From Legionella genomosp. 1 (GTDB lineage Bacteria; Pseudomonadota; Gammaproteobacteria; Legionellales; Legionellaceae): DNA of 19,066 nucleotides. Both the position numbers and the translations under genes were made by a program. The notes under the pieces were generated by a model, which was given only the letters and a program-made list of their open reading frames with translations, did no database searches and was not told the origin of the DNA. This document shows, in pieces, positions 5,928-14,104 of this stretch (position 1 is its first letter; every line of letters starts with the position of its first letter). The stretch is taken from the NCBI GenBank assembly GCA_945862275.1, contig CAMAYA010000003.1, forward strand, positions 1 through 19,066, in the 5' to 3' direction.

Positions 5928-7333
5928 TTTTTGCCCGTTAAAAATTGCGGCAAATAACGATTCAGTGATTCAACTAAGGTCGCTGTACGCTGCAGGTGCT
6001 GAGGATTATTTTTGTCAAACCGTTTAAAACTAAATAAATCGCCTGGCGCACTAGCGGCCAATATATTGGACAACAAACCATTAATGGATTCATTCGTAAT
6101 GTTGCCGACGTGATCGCTTTGAAAGGCTTTAATTTTTTCTGGCAGTGTCGCTATCTCACTAAAACTGCTAAATCGTATAAAGCTCACATCATCTGAATAA
6201 TAGGCATCACTGACAATGGAACAGGAACCAGCGACCGCACTTTGAAAACCGATGGTGCCGGTCATGGTCACTGTAATGGCACATTCTTTAATTAAGCGTG
6301 TGGCCGGGGTGCTATAGGGTACCAGCACAACACCTGGTAACCCGTTCAACCGTTGGATTAATTCTCTTTTTCTAAACCCAAATTGCAATGGGTGATCTTT
6401 TACGAAAAGGGTATAACCAGCCTTGCCCAAAACCTGACAAATTTCTAAGATGACCTCTTCATTATTCAATAACGATAAATCATTGAGCCAATAGTCCAAT
6501 GACGCTTCCGGTAAGAGCTGTAATCCGATAAAGACCCGTTTATTGCGCACGGACGTCAGTAGCCTGGCTTCCCATTTATCATTGAAAGCCGCCAATGCAA
6601 CATAATCACGCCAACGTGGTTTGTGATCCAAGTCATTTAATGCATCCAGGTAATGCAAATTTAATCTATCACGCTTCACGTAACGAACCATTTGATAAAC
6701 CAGCCCCCGTGCTTTATATAATAAAAATATACGCCAAAAGGTCATCAGGTTGTATTTTTTCTTGTGGCTCACATACGCAGGTGTAAATGTATCATTTACA
6801 ATTTTCTGTCGTGCGCATTCAATTTCATTGGCGTCAGGATTACGGACGCGAACCAACGCGCCTCGGTCCATAAACATCACTTGATCAGGCACAATTGAGG
6901 CCGTCATGCTTAAAAATGGAATGCCATGGGATTGAAGAACGCGCTCTAACACATCCAAGACGTAGCGGTCGATAGTAAAGCTCATCACGAGCTTGGGTTT
7001 TTGTTGTGTAATCACGTCATCAAGGGCCAACCGCATCGCGCCAATCATCGACAAAGCATCCGGTTTTGTCAGATTCCGTAACACACGGCATCGACGGATG
7101 ATTTCATCACAACCCGCAATTGAAAAATGCTGGATTGCAAGATCAGTCCCTTTTTTGTTACGAAGATGGGTATAAAATGCATCGACAATATTAATTGTTC
7201 CATCCCCACGCATGTCGCTAACGACACAGGTCGATCGGGTGAAGTCCAACTGGCCTGCCAAATACTGCCACCAGGCATCCGTGCTGCGATACGAAAAAAA
7301 CATGACATCAATCATAATGAATGCATCCCTCAC
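5924..7333 (-). CDS. GT-B-like surface polysaccharide protein of unknown activity
   Basis: A 469-residue soluble protein that I cannot assign to a named enzyme. The C-terminal half looks like a GT-B/UDP-GlcNAc-2-epimerase-like fold as in capsule and LPS transferases: a strand then VKDHPLQFGFR (311-321), VVLVPYSTPATRLI (335-348) and TMTGTIGFQSAVAGS (356-370), the usual place for nucleotide-sugar phosphate binding. The N-terminal half (VMFFSYRSTDAWWQYL at 10-25) would be the acceptor lobe. The frame opens at a GTG at 7333 overlapping the preceding TGA; an ATG at 7315 with GAGGGA 10 bases ahead is an equally good start (463 residues). It lies between the WbpG-like gene and hisH, coupled to both, so a role on the same sugar, perhaps transferring an amidinated legionaminic residue, is reasonable but unproved. 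Confidence 0.75.
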   Translation of the reverse strand: MRDAFIMIDVMFFSYRSTDAWWQYLAGQLDFTRSTCVVSDMRGDGTINIVDAFYTHLRNKKGTDLAIQHFSIAGCDEIIRRCRVLRNLTKPDALSMIGAMRLALDDVITQQKPKLVMSFTIDRYVLDVLERVLQSHGIPFLSMTASIVPDQVMFMDRGALVRVRNPDANEIECARQKIVNDTFTPAYVSHKKKYNLMTFWRIFLLYKARGLVYQMVRYVKRDRLNLHYLDALNDLDHKPRWRDYVALAAFNDKWEARLLTSVRNKRVFIGLQLLPEASLDYWLNDLSLLNNEEVILEICQVLGKAGYTLFVKDHPLQFGFRKRELIQRLNGLPGVVLVPYSTPATRLIKECAITVTMTGTIGFQSAVAGSCSIVSDAYYSDDVSFIRFSSFSEIATLPEKIKAFQSDHVGNITNESINGLLSNILAASAPGDLFSFKRFDKNNPQHLQRTATLVESLNRYLPQFLTGKK

Positions 7334-8496
7334 TCGCCTTCCCTATACCATTTGATGGTATCCCAAACGGGCTTCGCCTTCGGGTTATTTTCAAAATCAT
7401 GTTCATAGGGAGGTATAGCCATGGGCTTCACAATCGCATTGAATTCATCTTCCGTTAAGCCCACATAGCTTAAAAATACCGACAAGGATTCCGGCTTTTG
7501 ACCTTCCATTGCATTCCAGGCTTGGGCCTCGTCTTGGGTTATTGTACCATTACGCAATTTAATGGAATTGATTTGCGTAATCCGACTGTAGCCTCGCTTG
7601 ATGTATTTGATGTAATCCCGCGTGCCTTGTAAAAAGCACTCGATTTTTTCGCCGGTTGTATTCACCTCGTTTGGCACGCCTTCCAACTCATCCGTTTGCC
7701 AGCCCAGTTCGGCTTTGATCATGCGGGTATTGGCCTCGTAATCCCAAGGGATAAAGCTGCCTAAACACACAGACGCATAGCCTAATTTTTTTAAGTCACT
7801 TAATTTAGGATACGTGAACGGGTTTAAATCACGCCGGTCAATCGGATCTTCTGGGGTGTTGATCATGCCATACATGTCATCGGCAGAAATGCCTAAGTTT
7901 CGAATCATATTGAATTTTTTTTCATCTTCGTATTCAATCTCATCGTTCAAATAATCATAATAAGCGGTTAACTCCGCTTGTGGTTCGCCCCAAAAAATAA
8001 GTGGCACATTGAATTTCACCGCAATTTGCATGGGGTAAGAATAAATACCCGTGTGGCAATGCCAACAAAAATCTGTTTTACGAACAAACGATTCCAGCAT
8101 TAGTTTTTTAACAATTCGCCAATTGGGTGTGAAATCAATCACGTCAACGCCTAGGTGCTTAAACGTTCGTTGATTATTATCGGCAATCACTTGCCGCATA
8201 AAGCCATGATTGAATCGCACAACGAGGGGTTTGATGTTGTATTCTTTCATTAAATATAGCAACTGGAACGTGCTGTCTTTCCCGCCACTAAACGGGACAA
8301 TGCAATCGTAATCACCTTTTCCGCGGTATTTTTCTATCAATTGATCGAGCAATTTTTTTCGTGCCACCCAATCAATTTGCTCGTTTTTTACTTTTGCGGA
8401 GTTGCAAATATTGCAAATGCCAGCGGCATCAAACTCAATGGTTTCATAGGTTTCCGGCAGAAAACAATTGACACAATGTTTCATTTTATTCGTCAT
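7330..8496 (-). CDS. wbpG: N-acetyl sugar amidotransferase (WbpG/PseA family)
   Basis: A 388-residue ATP-dependent amidotransferase. Two cysteine pairs (Cys8/Cys11 in CVNC and Cys28/Cys31 in CNIC) form a likely zinc site and are followed by the PP-loop ATP-pyrophosphatase motif SGGKDS (70-75). Further family stretches are FCWHCHTGIYSYP, WGEPQAELTAYYDYL and LGSFIPWDYEANT. Members activate an N-acetyl group with ATP and replace its oxygen with ammonia supplied by HisH2-HisF2, giving an acetamidino sugar (WbpG in Pseudomonas; PseA in Campylobacter). In a legionaminic acid locus the likely product is 5-acetamidino-7-acetamido-legionaminic acid, as in Legionella pneumophila LPS; whether the free acid, the CMP form or a precursor is the substrate is not shown. 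AAAGGTG 6 bases before the ATG supports the start. A 9-bp gap separates it from the SDR gene, the only clear gap in the operon. Confidence 0.93.
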   Translation of the reverse strand: MTNKMKHCVNCFLPETYETIEFDAAGICNICNSAKVKNEQIDWVARKKLLDQLIEKYRGKGDYDCIVPFSGGKDSTFQLLYLMKEYNIKPLVVRFNHGFMRQVIADNNQRTFKHLGVDVIDFTPNWRIVKKLMLESFVRKTDFCWHCHTGIYSYPMQIAVKFNVPLIFWGEPQAELTAYYDYLNDEIEYEDEKKFNMIRNLGISADDMYGMINTPEDPIDRRDLNPFTYPKLSDLKKLGYASVCLGSFIPWDYEANTRMIKAELGWQTDELEGVPNEVNTTGEKIECFLQGTRDYIKYIKRGYSRITQINSIKLRNGTITQDEAQAWNAMEGQKPESLSVFLSYVGLTEDEFNAIVKPMAIPPYEHDFENNPKAKPVWDTIKWYREGE

Positions 8497-8505
8497 ACAG
8501 CACCT

Positions 8506-9279
8506 TTATAAAGTAAAGCCATCATCGACTATTAAATTTTGACCGTTCACACAGGTTGACAAGTCAGACAGCAAATAAAGCAAAGAGCCCACTAAATCCG
8601 TTTTATCCAACATCCCTTTGTTTAAACACGCTTGGCGATAAGCATCCAAAAAAATGGTTGGCTGTGCATCAAGAATACCACCTGGGCTGAGTGCGTTTAC
8701 ACGAATGTTTTTCCCTTTGAAATATTTCGCCATGTATTTTGTCAGGTGGATAAGGCCTGCTTTAATGACGGCATATTCTACTGGCATGGTCATTTCTGTA
8801 TGGTTATAAATATCAAATTTAGGCGCCACCACACCATAAATAGACGCGATGTTTACAATATTCCCATGCCCTTGACGTAAAAAGAACGCCGCCATTTGTT
8901 GTGATGTTAAAAAATAGCCGCCCAAATTAAGATTCATGTTCTCGCACAAATCACTGTATTCAACATCCATCAACCGACGTCCATACTGTTTATTGCGCGG
9001 GTAGGCGTTGTTAACCAGTGCGTCGATGTGACCGTGCGCTTTGGATATCGATTCTATGGCCTTCAGAATAGACGACTTATCCGTAATATCCAAGTGAACA
9101 TAGTCGGCGCGCCCCGGGCCCTGTTGTTGATTGACTTGTTCTTTTAAATCAAGGCCAGCGGCATCGTCTACATCGGCAATAATTGCCACTCCACCGTTAG
9201 CCCCGATGGCGTGGATGAAGGCGGTCCCCAAGAGACCCGCGCCACCGGTGACAAGAACCACTTTATTGTTAAGAAGCAT
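8506..9279 (-). CDS. ptmA: PtmA-like short-chain dehydrogenase/reductase
   Basis: A classical SDR of 257 residues with every active-site element: the nucleotide loop TGGAGLLG (11-18), acidic Asp36 after strand 2 (NAD preference likely), NNAY (90-93), Ser146 in VNIASIYG, and Tyr169-x3-Lys173 in VEYAVIK. The beginning is very like PtmA of Campylobacter, a dehydrogenase in the branch that makes the GDP-amino sugar for legionaminic acid. It starts at the last base of the aminotransferase stop (TAATG), so the two proteins are probably made together and may act in sequence, oxidation then transamination; that pairing is my inference. The C-terminal VNGQNLIVDDGFTL is standard. Many related SDRs exist, so the substrate is set by context only. 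Confidence 0.83.
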   Translation of the reverse strand: MLLNNKVVLVTGGAGLLGTAFIHAIGANGGVAIIADVDDAAGLDLKEQVNQQQGPGRADYVHLDITDKSSILKAIESISKAHGHIDALVNNAYPRNKQYGRRLMDVEYSDLCENMNLNLGGYFLTSQQMAAFFLRQGHGNIVNIASIYGVVAPKFDIYNHTEMTMPVEYAVIKAGLIHLTKYMAKYFKGKNIRVNALSPGGILDAQPTIFLDAYRQACLNKGMLDKTDLVGSLLYLLSDLSTCVNGQNLIVDDGFTL

Positions 9280-10601
9280 TAGTTATAACACCTGAATACG
9301 GGTTTAATCGCGGCCCCCTGAAGCAGCCCTTCGGTAGATCCCTGTTCGAGCGCTCGCGCGTACACAGGTAGTGCTAAATCAAGCGCTGCGGCTGTTTTTT
9401 CTAATTCCACAGCACCATGCCGATAGCTCAACGCAATCCACGGCATCAAAACACCCTGCTTGATCATTTCTTGTGAAAAAAGCGTTCGCAATGGCAACGA
9501 GAGCTTGCCCGTCTGATCAAAAGTCGCATACCAAGGTGAACAAGCGACCCCGCCCGCTTTGAAAAAATCTGCAATGCCGGCAATGGCTGCTTTTGAATGA
9601 ATCAAGTCAATCAGTTTCTGCCCATATTGCCAAATATGTTCGACCACCTGACAGCGCTTCATCAATTCGACCGTTTTCACAAAAGCACCCAATCCAGACA
9701 TTTCAGCACCATGCGTTGTGGACAGCAAAAATAAGCGTTCACGCCCTTCAAATTCAATGGATCCTAACTCCATGATCTCGCGTTTGCCAGCAACTGCCGC
9801 CACGGAGAATCCATTCGCCATGGCTTTGCCAAACGTGCACAAATCAGGTTGTAGATTGTAATAATGTTGTGCGCCTTTCAAATCCCATCGAAAACCCGTG
9901 ATCATTTCATCCAAAACAAACACAATCCCATGCTTCTTGCATAAACGCTGCACATCATGCAAATACGTTTCACCTGGGTGAGTCAATGAGGGCGCCGGAT
10001 GTCCAACCGCTGCAGGCTCTAATACAACACAAGCCAATTGATCAGGGAATTGCAGAATCAACTGCTCTAAAGATGCAATGTCATTGTAAGCAAACATTTT
10101 TGTGTGTTCAATAATATTGCTAGGAATACCTCGCTTGACCGGGGTTGATGCAATAAACCAATCATCATATGAAAAAAAAGGCTGCTCGGCGCATCGGGCG
10201 ATCAAGGTTCGTCCGGTGTAGGCGCGGGCTAACTTCACAGCGGCAGATACAGCAGTCGATCCATTTTTGGTGAATTTCACCATATCAATGCCATCGATCA
10301 AATTGACCAGTAATTCAGCGGCTTCTAATTCAATCATACTGGCACGCGTTAAATTATTGCCATTTTTGATCTGCGCAAAGGCCGCCAGGTCAATCTCATC
10401 TTCTGCGTAGCCAATATTCACAGCACGGAGTGCCATGCCATAATCCAAGTATTCTCGTCCCTTTGGATCGTAAGTATAAGCCCCTTTTCCTCGCATCATG
10501 ATTTGCGGTGCATTTTCAGGGTACTGATCAAACCCACGTGAATAGGTATGTGCGCCCCCTGGTATAACCTGTAGCAAGCGTTCTTGAAATGAATTGGTCA
10601 T
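9279..10601 (-). CDS. Class-III PLP aminotransferase, glutamate-1-semialdehyde-mutase-like
   Basis: A 440-residue fold-type I PLP enzyme related to HemL and other class-III aminotransferases. Visible parts are IPGGAHTYSRGF (13-24), YLDYGMALRAVNIGYA (51-66), NGSTAVSAAVKLARAYTGR (113-131, cofactor phosphate and substrate), VLDEMITGFR (229-238, Asp231 for the pyridine nitrogen) and TFGKAMANGFSVAAV with the Schiff-base Lys259. It is coupled to legF upstream (ATGA) and to the SDR gene downstream (TAATG). A tetrapyrrole role is unlikely in this position. In Campylobacter, PtmA and PtmF act early in the GDP-GlcNAc branch; here this transaminase may replace PtmF by aminating a keto sugar made by the SDR. 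This role is hypothetical. Confidence 0.86.
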   Translation of the reverse strand: MTNSFQERLLQVIPGGAHTYSRGFDQYPENAPQIMMRGKGAYTYDPKGREYLDYGMALRAVNIGYAEDEIDLAAFAQIKNGNNLTRASMIELEAAELLVNLIDGIDMVKFTKNGSTAVSAAVKLARAYTGRTLIARCAEQPFFSYDDWFIASTPVKRGIPSNIIEHTKMFAYNDIASLEQLILQFPDQLACVVLEPAAVGHPAPSLTHPGETYLHDVQRLCKKHGIVFVLDEMITGFRWDLKGAQHYYNLQPDLCTFGKAMANGFSVAAVAGKREIMELGSIEFEGRERLFLLSTTHGAEMSGLGAFVKTVELMKRCQVVEHIWQYGQKLIDLIHSKAAIAGIADFFKAGGVACSPWYATFDQTGKLSLPLRTLFSQEMIKQGVLMPWIALSYRHGAVELEKTAAALDLALPVYARALEQGSTEGLLQGAAIKPVFRCYN

Positions 10602-11326
10602 GTGGGTTCCGATTTTAATAAGGTTTTATGGTGCATCACGGTTTCGACCATTAAAAAATCGAGTAGCGTGTCTATTTCAAGAGACTTCCAAGCAGGCACA
10701 ATATAAGGCAACGTCGACTCATGATAAAACGTCGCCGTTTCACGGTATTTGTTCACGTCAGAAATATAAAGTGACCCGTCAAAAAAATAAAGTTCTTCCA
10801 CATCTTGCCTACGCTGCGGACTTCCAAAGCCATCCCGATTAAATGGTTTTAAACGTTGGTTGTCTCCAATGGTCACGCAAAAATCGGGGTGTGATGATCC
10901 GACCTTACTGGCCCCGACAATCGATAAACCATCGCTTGCAGCAAGCGCTTCTATTGCTTTATCAATGTCCGATGATTCCGTTAATGGAGAGGTCGGTTCC
11001 AAAATCACAATATAGTTGTATTCCCCATCTTGTGCCGTGCAAAAATCAAGCGCATGTAGAATAGCTTCAGAAGACGGTGATGAATCCCCGGCCATTTGGG
11101 CCGGGCGAAGAAACGGAACATCCGCACCATATTCTTTAGCAATAGCCGCAATGCTGGCATCGTCAGTGGTTACAACCACCCGATCAACCCAATGAGCATT
11201 CAATGCCGCTTTGATGGGCCAAGCCACCAAAGGCATGCCATGTAACAGACGGCTGTTTTTCCCAGGCAATCCTTTGCTGCCACCGCGTGCAGGAATAATG
11301 GCCAACACTTTTTTCTGATTAATCAT
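10598..11326 (-). CDS. legF: CMP-legionaminic acid synthetase (LegF/PtmB, NeuA family)
   Basis: A CMP-nonulosonate cytidylyltransferase. The nucleotide-binding signature IIPARGGSKGLPGKN is near the start, followed by VVVTTDDASIAAIA, FLRPAQMAGDSSPSSEAILHAL, ILEPTSPLT and YFFDGSLYI. It transfers CMP from CTP to the anomeric hydroxyl of the nonulosonic acid, the last activation step before glycosyl transfer. The frame can open at 11344, inside ptmE, but the ATG at 11326 (MINQKKVLAIIPARGG), 2 bp after the ptmE stop, matches the usual start (242 residues). The NeuA family includes sialic, pseudaminic and legionaminic enzymes that look alike by eye; the legionaminic choice rests on the LegB/LegC/PtmE neighbours. 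Confidence 0.9.
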   Translation of the reverse strand: MINQKKVLAIIPARGGSKGLPGKNSRLLHGMPLVAWPIKAALNAHWVDRVVVTTDDASIAAIAKEYGADVPFLRPAQMAGDSSPSSEAILHALDFCTAQDGEYNYIVILEPTSPLTESSDIDKAIEALAASDGLSIVGASKVGSSHPDFCVTIGDNQRLKPFNRDGFGSPQRRQDVEELYFFDGSLYISDVNKYRETATFYHESTLPYIVPAWKSLEIDTLLDFLMVETVMHHKTLLKSEPT

Positions 11327-11328
11327 TC

Positions 11329-12381
11329 TTAAAAATCCATCCATGTTATGTCTTCTTGCGCTTGTTTAAAATCATCCATCCGTCCAATGTCTAACCAGTA
11401 TTCATGGATAGGGAACATATTCACTGGCCGTCCCTCGTGAATATGGCGCAGGAGTAAATCAGGCATGTCAATCCGCACGTCAGGCAACACGCTGCGTATA
11501 AATTCAGGCGAAAGTAAATAAATGCCTGCATTAGTAAATGACCGCTGAACAGGCTTTTCAACGATCGATGTAATTCGATGCCCTTCAAAGCTGATGACAC
11601 CAAATGGCACGCGGTGCTCATACTCCCGCACGCACACGGTGGCCAAGGCATCCTGCGCATGATGAAAATCCAATAGACTCTGAAAGTCCAATGAGGTCAA
11701 CAAATCGCCATTCATCATCAATAATGGCAAATTAATTTCATGATGAGGCAATAAACCCAGTGCACCTGCCGTGCCCAGTGGATGGTCTTCGTGGATATAT
11801 TGAATCGTCACTCCCCAACGACTGCCATCGCCAAAATAGGCGGAGATCATTTCAGGCATAAAATGGGTTGAAATAAAAAAACGATGAAAGCCCGCGTCAA
11901 TAAATCGTTCTAAAATCAGTTCTAAAATGGGTTTTTCGCCTATTTTTAATAATGGCTTAGGGCACGCATGTGTCAAGGGATGAAGGCGCGTGCCGAGACC
12001 TCCGGCAATCAAAAACACTGGATTATCGCGGTGGCGTTTTTTTAAAATGTCGTGCAAGGTTTCCAACCCAACGATGCGATTTTGGCTATCCACAATGGGC
12101 AACTGCAAGAGGGCATGCTTTTCCATAGTAGACAGAATCAGCTCGCGACTCCAGTCCTCATGTGCCGTTTTAGGCGTTACACACATGATTTGGTGGACGG
12201 CCAAATCCATTGGCATGCGTTTGATGAGCGCATGCCGGATATCGCCATCCGTCACTGTGCCTAATAAGTGTGAATGTGCATCGACGACCAACACAATGCG
12301 TTGCGCGCCGCGATCCAACACTTCAATCGCATCGCTCATGGTGGTGTCAGGCAATACCTGCAAAATTTGCCAGTTTTTCAT
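11329..12381 (-). CDS. ptmE: PtmE-like CBS-domain sugar nucleotidyltransferase
   Basis: A two-part protein of 350 residues. Residues 1-115 hold a CBS pair (GTVTDGDIRHAL at 41-52; LLQLPIVDSQNRIVGLETLHD at 91-111), and 122-350 a sugar-1-phosphate nucleotidyltransferase: FLIAGGLGTRLHPLT (123-137), CPKPLLKIGEKPILE (140-154), MMNGDLL and VEKP. Exactly this arrangement is found in PtmE of Campylobacter, the guanylyltransferase making the GDP-GlcNAc that opens the legionaminic acid pathway; its presence argues that this organism also uses GDP rather than UDP sugars. The CBS part may sense a nucleotide. It overlaps neuD by ATGA and ends 2 bp before the preferred legF start. Base specificity (GTP, CTP or UTP) cannot be read from the motif alone. 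Confidence 0.88.
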   Translation of the reverse strand: MKNWQILQVLPDTTMSDAIEVLDRGAQRIVLVVDAHSHLLGTVTDGDIRHALIKRMPMDLAVHQIMCVTPKTAHEDWSRELILSTMEKHALLQLPIVDSQNRIVGLETLHDILKKRHRDNPVFLIAGGLGTRLHPLTHACPKPLLKIGEKPILELILERFIDAGFHRFFISTHFMPEMISAYFGDGSRWGVTIQYIHEDHPLGTAGALGLLPHHEINLPLLMMNGDLLTSLDFQSLLDFHHAQDALATVCVREYEHRVPFGVISFEGHRITSIVEKPVQRSFTNAGIYLLSPEFIRSVLPDVRIDMPDLLLRHIHEGRPVNMFPIHEYWLDIGRMDDFKQAQEDITWMDF

Positions 12382-13022
12382 GCGTGCTCCCTATTTTTTT
12401 GCTTACGCACTGGAGCAGGCAATACTACCGTTCCGGGATCAATATCACGCACAATAGAAGCGCCCGCCCCAGCAACCGCACTTTCACCTACTTGAATTCC
12501 AATGACTATCGTGACACCGCTGGCAATAAAAGCGCCCGTTTTTACATGCACATGGCCGCAAACAGATGCTCCGGGCGCAATGTGCACATGGTCTTCAATG
12601 ACGCAATCATGATCTACACTGGCTTTTGTATTCACAATCACGTTTTTACCCAAGCACGCATCCACTTGAACCACCGCCCCCGCCATGACTTGTACGCCTT
12701 CATCCAAAGTAGCAGACGGATCTACCCACGCGTTTGGATGAATCAACACCGGGAAATAATACCCTTTAGCCTTAAACCGTTCAAACAAGCGCCGGCGAGC
12801 ATGCTGCTCTCCTACTCCATTCACCAAACCGACTTCGAGTAGAGGGTATGCGGTTATATCATCGCCTACATGAAGGACCGGAATCCCTCGCCACTCATGA
12901 GCGCCGGATTCTGTCAGTTCAGGTGCTGTAACACCGATCACCTCAAAGCCATTGGCTTGCAGCAATGACAGCAACACTTTGGCGTGCCCGCCGGCACCCA
13001 GTAAGATTAGGGGCTTGTGCAT
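12378..13022 (-). CDS. neuD: NeuD/PglD-family sugar acetyltransferase, likely LegH role
   Basis: A 214-residue acetyltransferase with a Rossmann-like N-terminal domain (ILLGAGGHAKVLL, 6-18) and a left-handed beta-helix from about residue 95 (hexapeptide repeats, NTKASVDHDCVIEDHVHIAP at 131-150, GASVCGHVHVKTGAFIASG). His138 in DHDC matches the catalytic base of PglD-type enzymes. In legionaminic acid synthesis the 4-amino sugar made by LegC must be N-acetylated by LegH, a member of this family; being located between legI and ptmE this gene is the best candidate. NeuD proteins can instead O-acetylate sialic acids, so an O-acetyl role is possible. The start lies 15 bases inside the legI tail and is the first ATG before the glycine-rich loop. 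Confidence 0.87.
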   Translation of the reverse strand: MHKPLILLGAGGHAKVLLSLLQANGFEVIGVTAPELTESGAHEWRGIPVLHVGDDITAYPLLEVGLVNGVGEQHARRRLFERFKAKGYYFPVLIHPNAWVDPSATLDEGVQVMAGAVVQVDACLGKNVIVNTKASVDHDCVIEDHVHIAPGASVCGHVHVKTGAFIASGVTIVIGIQVGESAVAGAGASIVRDIDPGTVVLPAPVRKQKNREHA

Positions 13023-14104
13023 GATTCAAACATCTCCCCTGCGGCATGGCTTTTTGGGCAAGTTGTACCCAACAGCGCCCATAGCATATGAGGCGGCAAC
13101 CCTCCACCCGTTCTTGCCGTGGTTAAATCATCTCGCGCAATCATTTTTCCGGCAGGAATAAGGCGCGTCGCCACAATCGACTGCCGGGCAACACGCCGTG
13201 TATCCCACTCTGACGCCTTCGGTGATTTGACTCCATCGCCCAAGGCTTCCTCCAGCGCACGAATGTCGCCCACCAATTGTTTTAAGCCGGCCACGTCAAT
13301 CGATGCTGGATGATCAGGGCCCGGTAATGTTCTATCCAGTGTAAAATGTTTTTCAATCACAACAGCCCCTCGTGCGACAGCTGCAATGGGTATGACCAAA
13401 CCCTCGGTGTGATCAGAATACCCCACATCCAATCCAAATGCTGCCGCCATGGTATCCATCGCTCGCAAATTCACATCGGGCCAAGGCGTTGGGTATTGCG
13501 ACGTGCAGTGCAACAAGGTGACATGCCCGTGTAATGTTGCGCGGGCATCCGGATTGCTCCAGCACTGCCAAACGTCTTCCATGGACTGTGGCTCTTCCAT
13601 CACATGCAATGCGTGCGCCACGATGGCCAACCCGGCCTCCACCTCTGACAACGTGGACATGCCCGTTGAGATAATGAGCGGTTTACCGGTTCGTGCAAAT
13701 TGCCACAACAAGGGCGCATTGGTGAGCTCACCTGACGGAACTTTATACAATGGCAAATGCAACGTCTCCAAAAATCGCAGGCTTTCCTCATCAAAAGCGG
13801 TCGACAAAAATTCAATCCCGCATGCGCGCGCATGTGACTGCAATTCACCATGCCATGCTTCGGGTAGTTCTAATTTGGCCAGCATCTCACGTTGGGATTC
13901 AGCCGCTGATGTGGTGGATTTTTGATACAGCGCTTTTTCTACGAACGCGCTCGCCAACTTACTGGCCTTAAACGTTTGAAACTTAACCGCATCAGCCCCC
14001 GCATCGGCGGCAGATTCTACCAATTGAAACGCGTAATCACGGCGTCCATTATGGTTCACGCCCGCTTCAGCGATGATATACACCGGTTTTTTAATCAGTG
14101 GCAT
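13007..14104 (-). CDS. legI: Legionaminic acid synthase (LegI, NeuB family)
   Basis: A nonulosonate synthase that condenses the 6-deoxy-diacetamido-mannose from LegG with phosphoenolpyruvate. The ATG at 14104 (MPLIKKPVYIIAEAGVNHNG) is preferred over 14149, whose extra residues match nothing in the family. Typical stretches follow: ADAVKFQTFKASKLA, YKVPSGELTNAPLL, LIISTGMSTLSEVE, LLHCTSQYPTPWPDVNLRAM, VGYSDHTEG and IEKHFTLDRTLPGPDHPAS, with the PEP- and metal-binding residues in place. The C-terminus carries the antifreeze-like SAF domain (IPAGKMIARDDLTTARTGGG). At 365 residues it is longer than the shortest NeuB proteins because of about 30 residues before LLHCTSQYP. It overlaps legG by 14 bp and neuD by 16 bp. 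Confidence 0.93.
   Translation of the reverse strand: MPLIKKPVYIIAEAGVNHNGRRDYAFQLVESAADAGADAVKFQTFKASKLASAFVEKALYQKSTTSAAESQREMLAKLELPEAWHGELQSHARACGIEFLSTAFDEESLRFLETLHLPLYKVPSGELTNAPLLWQFARTGKPLIISTGMSTLSEVEAGLAIVAHALHVMEEPQSMEDVWQCWSNPDARATLHGHVTLLHCTSQYPTPWPDVNLRAMDTMAAAFGLDVGYSDHTEGLVIPIAAVARGAVVIEKHFTLDRTLPGPDHPASIDVAGLKQLVGDIRALEEALGDGVKSPKASEWDTRRVARQSIVATRLIPAGKMIARDDLTTARTGGGLPPHMLWALLGTTCPKSHAAGEMFESCTSP

Noticed and set aside
9279..10601. HemL glutamate-1-semialdehyde mutase for haem synthesis
   Set aside because: Fold and motifs are related, but the gene is coupled between legF and a PtmA-like SDR, away from any tetrapyrrole gene.
12270..12842. Plus-strand open frame of 190 codons
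   Set aside because: It lies wholly opposite ptmE and neuD, both with complete family motifs; its translation has no recognisable domain and is rich in rare residues such as His, Arg and Asn clusters typical of an antisense frame.
13449..13925. Plus-strand open frame of 158 codons
   Set aside because: It is antisense to legI, whose motifs cover the whole region; no domain and an unusual Cys/Ser-rich composition.
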